8,324 nucleotides of DNA, taken from the NCBI GenBank assembly GCA_015061765.1, contig SUVZ01000148.1, positions 1 to 8,324 on the forward strand. Direction: 5' to 3'. The notes below the pieces were generated by a model. That model was not told the DNA's origin. It searched no databases and was given only the letters and a program-made list of their open reading frames with translations. Position numbers and translations under genes: made by a program. The DNA comes from Lentisphaerota bacterium. GTDB taxonomy: Bacteria > Verrucomicrobiota > Kiritimatiellia > RFP12 > UBA1067. This document shows, one piece after another, positions 1 through 7,710 of the stretch (positions are counted from its first letter, which is position 1; each line of letters starts with the position of its first letter).

Positions 1-1
1 C

Positions 2-433
2 GGGTACAGATTTCAGGCCAGGCGGACAATCTATCCCGGCAAAGTGGTTTCGCACGCCGATCCGCAGAAGGCGGTGCCGTTCAAAGTGGAATTCACTTTT
101 GCCAATGCAGGCGTTGCGCCGAGTTATTTCCCGGTCTATCCCTGCTTGACCCTGAAAACGGCCGAAGGCGGCATAGCCGCCGTGCTTGCCGACAGCGGAT
201 TCGACCTTTCGCGGCTGCCGGTGGCCGGCCCCGGCGCGGCAGAGGCGAAAACGCACGTAGCGGAGTTTACTCTCGGGCGGTGGCAGCGGCCGGTTCTTCC
301 TCCCGGCCGATACTCGGTTTACATTTCCGCGGGCGATGCCGACGGCACTCCCGTTGTCGAACTGCCGTATGGCGACGAAGACGGGAAGCGGCGCTACCGC
401 ATCGGGGAAATCGAAGTTGCAGAGGTGCAGTAG
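2..433 (+). CDS. 3' end of a DUF4832-like exported protein (5' truncated by window)
   Basis: The frame is open from base 2 to the TAG at 431-433, giving 143 residues that begin GYRFQARRTIYPG. The real start lies outside the window, and the GTG at 44 is an internal valine, not a start. The visible part reads as an all-beta domain: a strand FKVEFTFANAGVAPSYFPVYP followed later by LPPGRYSVYIS, DGTPVVELP and DGKRRYRIGEIEV. An N-x-G-x-A-P-x-Y strand plus a PGRY strand and a closing RYRIG strand is how the C-terminal beta-sandwich of DUF4832-type proteins usually looks; these often accompany glycoside hydrolases in PVC bacteria and Bacteroidetes. The family name is from memory of the pattern, not from a search. 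The N-terminal domain cannot be seen, so the biochemical role is unknown. The stop codon touches the GTG start of the next gene, which suggests co-translation with the glycosidase-like genes. Confidence 0.6.
   Translation, partial: GYRFQARRTIYPGKVVSHADPQKAVPFKVEFTFANAGVAPSYFPVYPCLTLKTAEGGIAAVLADSGFDLSRLPVAGPGAAEAKTHVAEFTLGRWQRPVLPPGRYSVYISAGDADGTPVVELPYGDEDGKRRYRIGEIEVAEVQ
421..425 (+). promoter_or_regulatory. Shine-Dalgarno AGAGG for the GTG-start gene at 434
   Basis: AGAGG lies 8 bases upstream of GTG 434-436, inside the last codons of the preceding gene. It supports GTG 434 as the true start, as does the signal-peptide-like sequence that begins exactly there. Confidence 0.5.
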
Positions 434-3364
434 GTGATTGCTTTTTCCAAGGTCGCGCTCTTAACCGCTTTCATGGCGGTATCAGCGGGGGTGTCGGCTG
501 AGGCTTTGCCGTCCAGGGGTGAAAACGCCCTTAAAAAGTGCTGGAGCCTTGAACCCGAAGCGGAAAAAGAAGTTGACGAAATGCGCCGCCTTGCCCGCAA
601 TTACCGTCCACGGGTTGACCGTACGCATATTTTCTCGCGCGCGCAGCTCAAATACGGTCTGCAGCGAACCGATTTCATACACCGCTGGTACGATCGCCCG
701 CTTCATCAGAATTCCTCCTGGGCCAAAACCGCCAATCCAGCCCGGATAATCCATCCTGAAGCGTGGAAAAAAACGGTTGAGGATGTGAAACTCGGGGGAA
801 TGGACGGGCTTGCCGTCTGCACCGCGCTTTCGCGCTGCGATGAAGTAATTCCGATGAGTGTCTCGTCCGGCGGCGAGCTGCCGATTCTCGTGGAACTGCC
901 CTACGCCTACGCCGACAAGGGGCTGGAATCGCATATGAAAGCGGCAGAGACGGCGCTTAAGATGCCTAATTCCTTCCGTATCGGCGGCAGGGTGGTGCTT
1001 ACCCGCTATCCGGCGATAAAGGAAAACGGACTTGATTTCGCGGAGAAGCTGCGCCGTTCGCTGGACGCGAAGTTCGGGCCAGGCAAGTTCATTGTGATGT
1101 TCTACATTGAGCCGTTCGGCACGCGGCCTGCCGACAAACCGCTCACCGCCGCCCAATTGCAGGGAGCCCGCGAACATCTGCGCCGATGCCTGCGAAAGAT
1201 GGACGGAATTTTAGTGACCGGCTGGGACATCTACTATCCTCGCCGCTACGGCGCCGCGTTCGAGCGCGGGGTGCTGCTGCCGCTTTACCAGAGCGTTCTC
1301 GCCGAGCCTGAGTTCGCCGGGAAAAAGTATCTCGGCATGACGGTTACTCCCGGCCACGAGAACTGCTACCGCTGGAGCTACGACATCGACTCTCAGGGAA
1401 CGCGTACGCTCGTGGAGCGGATGAAGACGATGGCCGTGCTCCGACCCGATTTCATCATCGGCTGCGAATGGGACGAGCAGAACGAAAATACTTTCTTTCG
1501 CCCCACTGTGGCCAACGGTTTCACGCATCAGCGCATCATACGGCATTTCGCCGATTCTTTTGCCGGAAGAGAGCATTCCATTTTTCCCGGGGACAGTCCC
1601 TGCGTGCCCAATCTGGTCGTTTCCTACCGACGCTCGCTCATAGCCGGCGAACCGATCGAGGTGGAGGTCTTGAACATTCCCGATGGCACGTTCAAGGGGG
1701 AATCGTTCAGGTGCCGTTTCCGCTGGCTCGATCTGAATGGCCGGACCGTCAAGGAATACCGGCCGGCGGCACTCGGCGCGGATTCGCTCGGCAGCGTGTT
1801 TTTCGTCTCTCCGGTCACGGAACTTGTGTCCGCCAATCGCGTGTTGATTCCCTCGCTTGAGATCGAGACTTCCGGCGGCGGAAAATTCACGTTCGGACAG
1901 GACTTCTGGCCGCTCGATTTGAACGCGGCGCGCGCGCTGGACACGAAATGGGTCAAGCATTCGCTGAGGGACCGTCCGGAAAAGACGCTTGCGGCGTTGA
2001 GAGCGTCCAGAACCGCCGACGGCGGATGGAACGTAGAAGGTCGATTCAAGTCGCAGGGTTTGATCAAAAGCGTGGAGGTTCTGCGCGGCCCCGATACCGT
2101 CTATATGTTCGATCCGGCGGCGAAAGACCGCCGGGGAATGGAGATTGTCAAAATCGCCTGGCAGGCGCGCGGCAATGCTCCGCGTTCGCTTGCGCCAAGC
2201 GGAACTGTAAGATTCGTGAATGCACCGGGGGTGGAGATCATTACAGGCAAAGGGCGAGGGCGTAAGCCTCTCGTCGACGGTTGGAAGATGGATCGTGCGC
2301 TCTATTGCAATTGGGCGACGGAGCTTTTTGCCGCCGTACCCGCTGCTGTTGTAGATAAGGCGGAAGTGGTGGTGGATCTTTCGCCTGTCTTCGGCAAGCT
2401 GCGCTTCAAAGTGAAGGATATTCTCGAGCGACAGATTGTAGGCGTTTCCGGTCCGGCCGGGGGCAATCTCGTTCTCAGCAGGGAGTTTTCGCAGCTTTCC
2501 ATGCCGGAGCCATGCAATGTGCAGACCGGTGGATTCAGCTTTTGCGCCGGACCTCTCGGCAAAAGCGAAGTACTGCGGATGCAGATCGTGGATGACCGCG
2601 GCCGAGTCTGGCGCGGCGGCGCTGTGGTTTTGGGGCAAGACAGCGGCAGGATGAGAACGATTGAGGTTTTCGAGCGCGACGAAGGCAGTGTGACTAAACT
2701 CCGGATTGATTCAAGTCGGTTCGACGAGGCGCGATACTGTTTTGACCCTTCACGCGGATCGGTGGTCTGGGGCGGCGCTTCGCGGGATTTCGGCGGCATA
2801 TTCGGCGGAGCGGCGACAATGGTCACCGGTTTTGGACAAGGCGAGTCGAACTATGGCGATACGCTCACGAGGTATATTATGGGCAAGGAGTTCGATGCAT
2901 TGGAAAATGCGCCCGGATATGTGCAAGGTCCAGACGGAGCGGCGGCACTCTGTTTCGACGGCAGCGACTACCTTATGTTGCCGCAGCAGCTGGTGTCGAA
3001 GTTTGCCGGATTTGAGATTTCGCTTGATGTCTGTCCCGACAGTATAGAAGGGGAGCAAACGCTTGTCGATGGCGGCTACCACGCCTATTCCTTGTTTCTG
3101 CGCGATGGTGTGCCGGAGGCAAGAATGTGGCTTTTAAAGCCGAATGCCATTGGTCCTTCGCGGCTTGAGTCCGGAAAATGGAGCGAGGTCAAACTCGTAT
3201 ATGACCTGAAAAACGTACAGATATCCGTTGATGGGATTGATGGTGTGGCTGTACCGCATTCGGGATGCCAGTTTCAGGCACGTTACACTGCGGTGGGGGC
3301 GGCCAATCGGATGTTGAGATTCTTCCGCGGACGAATCGCCAACCTTCGTTTCCGCTTGAAATAG
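434..3364 (+). CDS. Exported GH71-like glycoside hydrolase with C-terminal LamG-like domain (paralogue 1)
   Basis: 976 residues from a GTG start that directly abuts the upstream TAG. Residues 1-22 form a Sec signal peptide (hydrophobic core VALLTAFMAVSAGVSA). Residues about 75-375 resemble the GH71 (endo-alpha-1,3-glucanase, mutanase) barrel: DFIHRWYDRP at 80-89 as first strand, MDGLAV 123-128, a GRVVLTRYP strand at 185-193, DGILVTGWDIYYP 257-269 (compare D-G-x-x-S-W-x-x-W-P), GKKYLGMTVTP 296-306, and PDFIIGCEWDEQNENTFFRP 338-357, which aligns with the GH71 signature W-N-D-x-G-E-x-x-Y-x-x-P. By that alignment the acidic pair is E348 and E351. Residues about 393-500 look like an Ig-like sandwich, 500-800 are beta-rich and unrecognised, and about 815-975 is a LamG/concanavalin-like module (FDGSDYLMLPQQL, FRGRIANLRFRL). 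The likely role is cleavage or binding of an alpha-glucan-like polysaccharide outside the cytoplasm, as an inference. A GH99-like barrel is the main alternative. A tandem paralogue follows. Confidence 0.7.
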   Translation: MIAFSKVALLTAFMAVSAGVSAEALPSRGENALKKCWSLEPEAEKEVDEMRRLARNYRPRVDRTHIFSRAQLKYGLQRTDFIHRWYDRPLHQNSSWAKTANPARIIHPEAWKKTVEDVKLGGMDGLAVCTALSRCDEVIPMSVSSGGELPILVELPYAYADKGLESHMKAAETALKMPNSFRIGGRVVLTRYPAIKENGLDFAEKLRRSLDAKFGPGKFIVMFYIEPFGTRPADKPLTAAQLQGAREHLRRCLRKMDGILVTGWDIYYPRRYGAAFERGVLLPLYQSVLAEPEFAGKKYLGMTVTPGHENCYRWSYDIDSQGTRTLVERMKTMAVLRPDFIIGCEWDEQNENTFFRPTVANGFTHQRIIRHFADSFAGREHSIFPGDSPCVPNLVVSYRRSLIAGEPIEVEVLNIPDGTFKGESFRCRFRWLDLNGRTVKEYRPAALGADSLGSVFFVSPVTELVSANRVLIPSLEIETSGGGKFTFGQDFWPLDLNAARALDTKWVKHSLRDRPEKTLAALRASRTADGGWNVEGRFKSQGLIKSVEVLRGPDTVYMFDPAAKDRRGMEIVKIAWQARGNAPRSLAPSGTVRFVNAPGVEIITGKGRGRKPLVDGWKMDRALYCNWATELFAAVPAAVVDKAEVVVDLSPVFGKLRFKVKDILERQIVGVSGPAGGNLVLSREFSQLSMPEPCNVQTGGFSFCAGPLGKSEVLRMQIVDDRGRVWRGGAVVLGQDSGRMRTIEVFERDEGSVTKLRIDSSRFDEARYCFDPSRGSVVWGGASRDFGGIFGGAATMVTGFGQGESNYGDTLTRYIMGKEFDALENAPGYVQGPDGAAALCFDGSDYLMLPQQLVSKFAGFEISLDVCPDSIEGEQTLVDGGYHAYSLFLRDGVPEARMWLLKPNAIGPSRLESGKWSEVKLVYDLKNVQISVDGIDGVAVPHSGCQFQARYTAVGAANRMLRFFRGRIANLRFRLK

Positions 3365-3378
3365 CGCGGACAGATGTC

Positions 3379-3384
3379 AAGGAG
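3379..3384 (+). promoter_or_regulatory. Shine-Dalgarno AAGGAG for the gene at 3393
   Basis: A near-perfect AAGGAG sits 8 bases before ATG 3393-3395, within the 28-base gap after the previous stop. It fixes the start of the second paralogue and, with no room for a separate terminator, argues for one transcript across both genes. Confidence 0.8.
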
Positions 3385-3392
3385 ATGGATAA

Positions 3393-6353
3393 ATGAAAAA
3401 ATTGTTGAAGACATTGATTCTAATTGTCGGTTTGCTCGAGTCTTTCAACTTGGGGGCAATTGAAGGGGAATTGGGCGAAGGCGGTGAAAATACGCCCCAT
3501 CCATCCTGGACGTTGACTCCTGATGCGAAACTGCTGCTAGAAAAAATGCGCGACGAAGCCAAGTCGTATCGGCCGCGAACAGAAAAAATGGGCATATTCT
3601 CCAGGGCGCAGCTCAAGTATGGGGCCGAACGGACCGATTTTATCCATAACTGGTACGACCGGCCGCTTCATCAAAACTCGGCATGGGCGGAAACGGCGAT
3701 ACCCAGAAGAATCATCCATCCCGAGGCGTGGAAGAAAACCGTCGAGACGGTGCGGCTCGGCAAGATGGACGGTCTGGCCGTCAGTATTTCGCAGTCGAGT
3801 CGGGGGGAGGTGATTGAACAGAGCGTATCGCCTGGCGGTGAGACGCAGATACTCGTGGAGCTTCCGTACGGCTATCATGAGAAAGGCGTTGAGTCGTTTG
3901 TGAAAACCGCCGAGAAGGCGCTAGCCATGCCCAACTCCTACCGGATCGACGGGAAGGTGGTGCTTACGCGCTATCCGGCGGTGGGTTCCGCGGGAGTTGA
4001 CTATTGCGAAAAAGTGCGTAAGACGCTCGATGAAAGGTTTGGTCCCGATAAATTCATCGTCATGTTCTATGTGCAGCCGTTTCCCCGCAGGCTCTCGGGA
4101 GTGAATCTTTCCGCCTCCGTGCTGGAGGAGGCCAGAGAGCATCTCAGGCGCTGTCTGAGGAAGATGGACGGGATATTTATGGCCGGATGGGATATTTACT
4201 GGCCACGGCGCTATAACGCGCGTTTCGAGCGGGATGTGCTTATGCCGCTTTATCAAAGCGTGCTTTGCGAACCCGAATTCGCAGGACGGAAATACTTCGG
4301 CCTTAATTTTACCCCGGGGCATGAGAACTGTTATCGTTGGAGCTATTCGCTTGATTCGCAGGGTACGCATATGCTTGCGGAGAGGTTGAAGACCATTGCC
4401 CAGATGCGGCCGGATTTCATCATCGGCTGCGAATGGGACGAGCAGAATGAAAACACCTGTTTCAGGCCGATGGTGGCGCACGGATTTGTGCATCAGCGGA
4501 TAATGCGTCATTTTGCCGATGTTATCGCCGGCAGGAAGCCGGAGCCTTTTCCGGGCGACGACACGGATACGCCAAATCTTGTCATCTCCTACCGTCGCTC
4601 TCTTGTGGCGGGAGAACCAATTGAGGTAGAGGTGCGCAACATTCCCGACGGGACTTTTTCGGGAGAGGATTTTGAGGTGACATTTGGCTGGCTTGATGCC
4701 GGCGGCAAGCTTGTAAAGAAATATGCCAGGGGAAAGCTTTCCGCCGACACCATGTGCAACTTGTGGTTTGTCTCTCCCGTTACGGAACTTGTGGCGGACA
4801 ACCGCTTTTTGCGGCCGGCATTGACGGTCAAAACGTCTTCCGGGAAGAGGTTTGAATACCGCGATGCATTTTGGCCGGTGGATCTAAATGCTGTGAGGTG
4901 TCTTGACTCCAAGTGGGTAAAGCACGCTTTGCGTGAACAGCCGCAGGATGTGGACGGTTCGATGAAACTTCTTAATCGCAATGCAGATGGCGAGTGCACC
5001 ATCGCCGGACGATTCTCGTCGTCCGTCAAAGTGAAGAGTGTAGAGGTGTTGGAAGGTCCGGACACGGTTTATATGCACGATCCTGAAGCTCCGTTCAATC
5101 CTGACAAAGTCACAATAAAGCTGGAAATCCGCGCACGCGGCAGCACGCCGGCGAAACACAGACTCAACGGCACGGTCAGATATCTCGATGCTCCCGGACT
5201 TGAGGTTGTGCCTGTGGCCGCGACCGGACGCACCACGCTTGCAGACGGCTGGAGACTGGAGAACGTCAAATATTCCAACTGGGGAGTCGTCCTTTTTGCC
5301 GAGATGCCGAAAGCTTCGGCGGCAACGGCGACGATTGATGTCGATCTTCCGCCGCTCTTCAAAAAGCGTATGGCGGTGAAGGATGTCTTGGAGAAAAGTG
5401 CGATCGGAGTCTCTGGAGTCGCCGGCGGCAATCTCATTGTCGCCCACTACCGGTCGCAGCGGACTATTCCGCATCATCTGGGCGTGAAGAGCGGCGAGTT
5501 TTCAGTCGTTGTCAAGCCGTCGGATCCGACAGGGGTTTTGAGATTGCAGATTGTCGACGAGAAGGATCGGGTTTGGAGAGGAAACGCGATTTCGCTTTGC
5601 CGCCCGTCCGGACGCAAGCGCACGGTCAGCATCTTTGAGCGAGACGAAGAGGTCGTCAGCAGGCTTTCGGTTGACGAGACTCTCGTACCTGAGCATGGAT
5701 ACAGTTTTGATTCTTCGCACGGTTCTATTGTGTGGTCGGAGCACGGACTCCAGTTCTGCGGCATCAAAGGCGGCGGAGTTTCGCTCGTTACCGGCATCGG
5801 GCGCGGCGAGTCGTGCTACGGAGACTCCATAGCCAAATATATCGATCCAAAGTCTCCCGGGGCGGAACATAATGCGCCGGAGAGCGTGGTAGAGCCTGAC
5901 GGGAAGAAGGCTCTTGAGTTCAGGGATTGTTCATATGTGATGCTTCCGCAGCAGCTCATATCGCGGTTTTCAGGGTTTGAAATCGAGCTTGACGTCAAGC
6001 CGGACGATCTTGGTGGTGTACAGACACTTGTCGATTCGGGAAATGCCGCATATACGCTGCTTCTCAGGGACGGTCGGGTCGAGTTCTATCTGTTCAACAC
6101 TGTTGCTTACGCCAAAATTAAAGGGGCACAGACGCGGGTGCGTGGACCGAAGCTCAAAGCCGGAGTGTGGAACCGGGTGAAGGTAAGCTTCGACCAGCGC
6201 GAACTTGTCGTTTCGGTGGACGGTACCGAAGGCGAACGGGTACCGGTTTCCTGTTCGCAGATGCAGTCGCGTTACACATCGGTCGGGGCCGGCAACCGCA
6301 ATCCTAATTTCTTTCGCGGAAGGCTTGCCAATCTCCGGTTTTCGCCAAGGTGA
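3393..6353 (+). CDS. Exported GH71-like glycoside hydrolase with C-terminal LamG-like domain (paralogue 2)
   Basis: 986 residues with a Sec signal peptide (MKKLLKTLILIVGLLESFNLGA). It has the same architecture as the preceding protein: barrel about 77-377, Ig-like sandwich about 395-505, unrecognised beta-rich middle, and LamG-like module about 820-985 (VMLPQQLISRFSGFEIELDV, FFRGRLANLRF). Hand alignment gives 52 of 62 identical residues over FSRAQLKYG...MDGLAV (69-130), 36 of 45 around the catalytic-like segment, and about half in the LamG part, so the barrel is under the strongest constraint. The signature is GCEWDEQNENTCFRP with E347, W348, E350 and E353; E350 and E353 correspond to the acidic D-x-x-E pair of GH71. 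DGIFMAGWDIYWP is also retained. The protein is probably exported and active on, or binding to, a related polysaccharide, with substrate not determinable from sequence. Differences from paralogue 1 concentrate in the LamG module, the tip of the barrel loops (for example FPRRLSGVNLSASVLEE) and the middle region, which could mean different specificity. Confidence 0.72.
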   Translation: MKKLLKTLILIVGLLESFNLGAIEGELGEGGENTPHPSWTLTPDAKLLLEKMRDEAKSYRPRTEKMGIFSRAQLKYGAERTDFIHNWYDRPLHQNSAWAETAIPRRIIHPEAWKKTVETVRLGKMDGLAVSISQSSRGEVIEQSVSPGGETQILVELPYGYHEKGVESFVKTAEKALAMPNSYRIDGKVVLTRYPAVGSAGVDYCEKVRKTLDERFGPDKFIVMFYVQPFPRRLSGVNLSASVLEEAREHLRRCLRKMDGIFMAGWDIYWPRRYNARFERDVLMPLYQSVLCEPEFAGRKYFGLNFTPGHENCYRWSYSLDSQGTHMLAERLKTIAQMRPDFIIGCEWDEQNENTCFRPMVAHGFVHQRIMRHFADVIAGRKPEPFPGDDTDTPNLVISYRRSLVAGEPIEVEVRNIPDGTFSGEDFEVTFGWLDAGGKLVKKYARGKLSADTMCNLWFVSPVTELVADNRFLRPALTVKTSSGKRFEYRDAFWPVDLNAVRCLDSKWVKHALREQPQDVDGSMKLLNRNADGECTIAGRFSSSVKVKSVEVLEGPDTVYMHDPEAPFNPDKVTIKLEIRARGSTPAKHRLNGTVRYLDAPGLEVVPVAATGRTTLADGWRLENVKYSNWGVVLFAEMPKASAATATIDVDLPPLFKKRMAVKDVLEKSAIGVSGVAGGNLIVAHYRSQRTIPHHLGVKSGEFSVVVKPSDPTGVLRLQIVDEKDRVWRGNAISLCRPSGRKRTVSIFERDEEVVSRLSVDETLVPEHGYSFDSSHGSIVWSEHGLQFCGIKGGGVSLVTGIGRGESCYGDSIAKYIDPKSPGAEHNAPESVVEPDGKKALEFRDCSYVMLPQQLISRFSGFEIELDVKPDDLGGVQTLVDSGNAAYTLLLRDGRVEFYLFNTVAYAKIKGAQTRVRGPKLKAGVWNRVKVSFDQRELVVSVDGTEGERVPVSCSQMQSRYTSVGAGNRNPNFFRGRLANLRFSPR

Positions 6354-6610
6354 TTTCGTGATAATACCGCCAAGATGATGTATTGTCGCCGGTACAGTTA
6401 CACTTGTGTTTTCGGTGTGTTTCTTTCGTTCTTTTCATCCGCCGACCAGCCAGGATTTGGATGGCATATGAAGCATTTGCATTCGGCTGTCAAATTTGGT
6501 ATTTTATGGGCCTCGATTTCATCTTGCGGAAGAGGTATCCGGAAGGTTGTCTCAAGCCGTGTGGCTTGGCCTAAAGGATGACGCAAAGAGGTTTTTGCAA
6601 TTGTTTCCGT
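6354..6610 (+). other. Intergenic region before the DapA-family gene
   Basis: About 257 bases, much longer than the other gaps in this cluster (0, 28 and 8 bases) and more T-rich in places. I see no convincing gene: the small open frames here have no family resemblance and no good ribosome site. A weak sigma70-like pair, TTGCAT at 6477-6482 and TATTTT at 6500-6505 with a 17-base spacer, is possible but matches the consensus poorly. No hairpin followed by a T-run, as expected for an intrinsic terminator, was found. The gap is the natural place for a promoter of the downstream pair. If the alternative start at 6578 is used, the gap ends at 6577. Confidence 0.5.
6553..6568. repeat. Small perfect inverted repeat CAAGCC-GTGT-GGCTTG
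   Basis: Six complementary bases (6553-6558 with 6563-6568) flank a four-base loop, 42 bases before ATG 6611. It could be a leader hairpin or a binding site for a regulator; there is no T-run after it, so it is not a standard terminator. A 6-base repeat can occur by chance, so function is only a possibility. Confidence 0.3.
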
Positions 6611-7702
6611 ATGATTAGGAACACGATCAAGTCGCTTGTTGTTGCGGTGGCGCCATTTCTTGCCGTATTGTCTGTTTGCGGACAGGGTTCTGTACCATCG
6701 CCTAATGAGATGCGCGGACCGTTCCCGATAATGTCCACTCCATATTTCGAGGACGGCTCAGTAGATTACGAGTCTCTTGCAAAAGAGGCCATATGGGTGG
6801 CGGACAGCGGGTGTCCAGGAGTTATCTGGTGTCAGTCGAACGATGCTATCGATCTTTTGACGCAGGAAGAAAAGTTCAAGGGGTTTGAGGCTTGCGCGGC
6901 GGCGCTTGAGGGGCGGAATTGCGTGTTGACCCTTGGCGCGAACGGCACAAACACCGCAGAAATGATTATTATCGCCTCTGAGATCGAAAAGGTCGCAATG
7001 CGCCATCCTGGCACGAAGATTGCCATGATATCGCGTCCTCCGGACGATGTTCGTACACAGGAGGAGCTTGAGGCGTCATGGGATACCCTTGGAAAAATCT
7101 CGAAGCGCCCTGTCATTTTCCAGACGTACGGCACGAAGTCCACACCCACGCCGGACGTGAAACGCTTGGTCCGTCTCGCAGAGCGCCATCCGCATGCATT
7201 CGGCTATGTGAAGGAAGAGGCTGCGGGCTGGGGAGCGAACGAACGCATGCTACAGGAGTGCGCCGCAAAGCCTGTCATCAAGACCGTATTCGCAGGCTGG
7301 GGAGGGTGGCAGTGGCTTCTTCAGCTAAGGCATTGCGGATGTGAAGGTCTGGTGACGGAACGGTGCGCGTACGCGCCGATACTTGCCGAGATATGGCGAC
7401 GCTATGAGCGTGGCGAGAGGGGCGTCGAGCTGACGGAGGCTTTTGCAATGTACCGTCTGCTTATCGACCAGCGCAATTTCCCCGGAGGGCTTCGCGGCTA
7501 TTCGCTCTACTTCCTCAACAAGATTGGCGTGTTCCGGAACATGGTGTCGCGTCAGTATGAAGATGCGAATGTGACAGAAGGCGGCAGCTTCGGCACCGGG
7601 AAGAAATGGAAACTGATAAAGACGGAACTTAATGATATACAGAAGAAAGAACTCGATCGCCTCTTCAAGGATATGATGGATTTTGTAAATAAAGGAAAGT
7701 AA
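6611..7702 (+). CDS. Exported DapA/NanA-family (dihydrodipicolinate synthase-like) aldolase with altered substrate motif
   Basis: 363 residues from ATG 6611. This start gives a clean Sec signal peptide (MIRNTIKSLVVAVAPFLAVLSVCGQG); the in-frame ATG 6578 would add 11 residues before it. Neither start has a well-spaced Shine-Dalgarno (AAAGAGG lies 19 bases upstream of 6611). The mature part follows the class I aldolase barrel: GPFPIMSTPYFEDGSVDYESL opens the fold, FQTYG holds Y173 and FGYVKEE holds K201. The Tyr-Lys distance of 28 residues equals that between Tyr133 and Lys161 of E. coli DapA, so the Schiff-base lysine and its tyrosine are credible. The family's G-T-T-G-E motif, which binds the pyruvate carboxylate, is replaced by Q75-S-N-D-A before DLLTQEE. 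Family members condense or cleave 2-keto acids (DapA, N-acetylneuraminate lyase, keto-deoxy sugar acid aldolases). The C-terminal extension after about residue 315 is charged and helical. A role in lysine synthesis is unlikely given export and context; the substrate is unknown. The Tat-oxidoreductase gene follows after 8 bases. Confidence 0.75.
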   Translation: MIRNTIKSLVVAVAPFLAVLSVCGQGSVPSPNEMRGPFPIMSTPYFEDGSVDYESLAKEAIWVADSGCPGVIWCQSNDAIDLLTQEEKFKGFEACAAALEGRNCVLTLGANGTNTAEMIIIASEIEKVAMRHPGTKIAMISRPPDDVRTQEELEASWDTLGKISKRPVIFQTYGTKSTPTPDVKRLVRLAERHPHAFGYVKEEAAGWGANERMLQECAAKPVIKTVFAGWGGWQWLLQLRHCGCEGLVTERCAYAPILAEIWRRYERGERGVELTEAFAMYRLLIDQRNFPGGLRGYSLYFLNKIGVFRNMVSRQYEDANVTEGGSFGTGKKWKLIKTELNDIQKKELDRLFKDMMDFVNKGK

Positions 7703-7710
7703 GCGGTATA

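Noticed and set aside
44..433. GTG at 44 as the start of a 129-residue gene
   Set aside because: The frame stays open to the window edge and the upstream residues continue the domain pattern, so this is the tail of a longer gene.
1211..2638. Long antisense open frame (475 codons) opposite the first GH71-like gene, and similar shorter ones opposite the second
   Set aside because: The sense frame encodes a protein with a signal peptide, recognisable domains and a conserved paralogue. The antisense product is rich in Arg, His and Ala with no family resemblance, as expected for a shadow frame in GC-rich coding DNA.
6343..6379. Imperfect direct repeat CGCCAAGGTGAT / CGCCAAGATGAT, 25 bases apart, across the end of the second GH71-like gene
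   Set aside because: Only two copies of 12 bases, one inside coding sequence, with no third copy or associated structure; chance is the simplest reading.
6477..6505. Possible promoter TTGCAT - 17 bases - TATTTT
   Set aside because: Only 3 of 6 and 4 of 6 matches to the sigma70 consensus, and the host's promoter consensus is unknown; kept as a note in the intergenic entry only.
6375..6581. Small open frames of 60-70 codons in the gap before the aldolase-like gene
   Set aside because: No clear ribosome site, no family resemblance, and they overlap each other in different frames and on both strands.
6578..6610. ATG 6578 as the start of the aldolase-like gene
   Set aside because: It places 11 polar and Cys-rich residues before a good signal peptide and has only AAAGG touching the ATG as a ribosome site; 6611 is preferred, though not proven.
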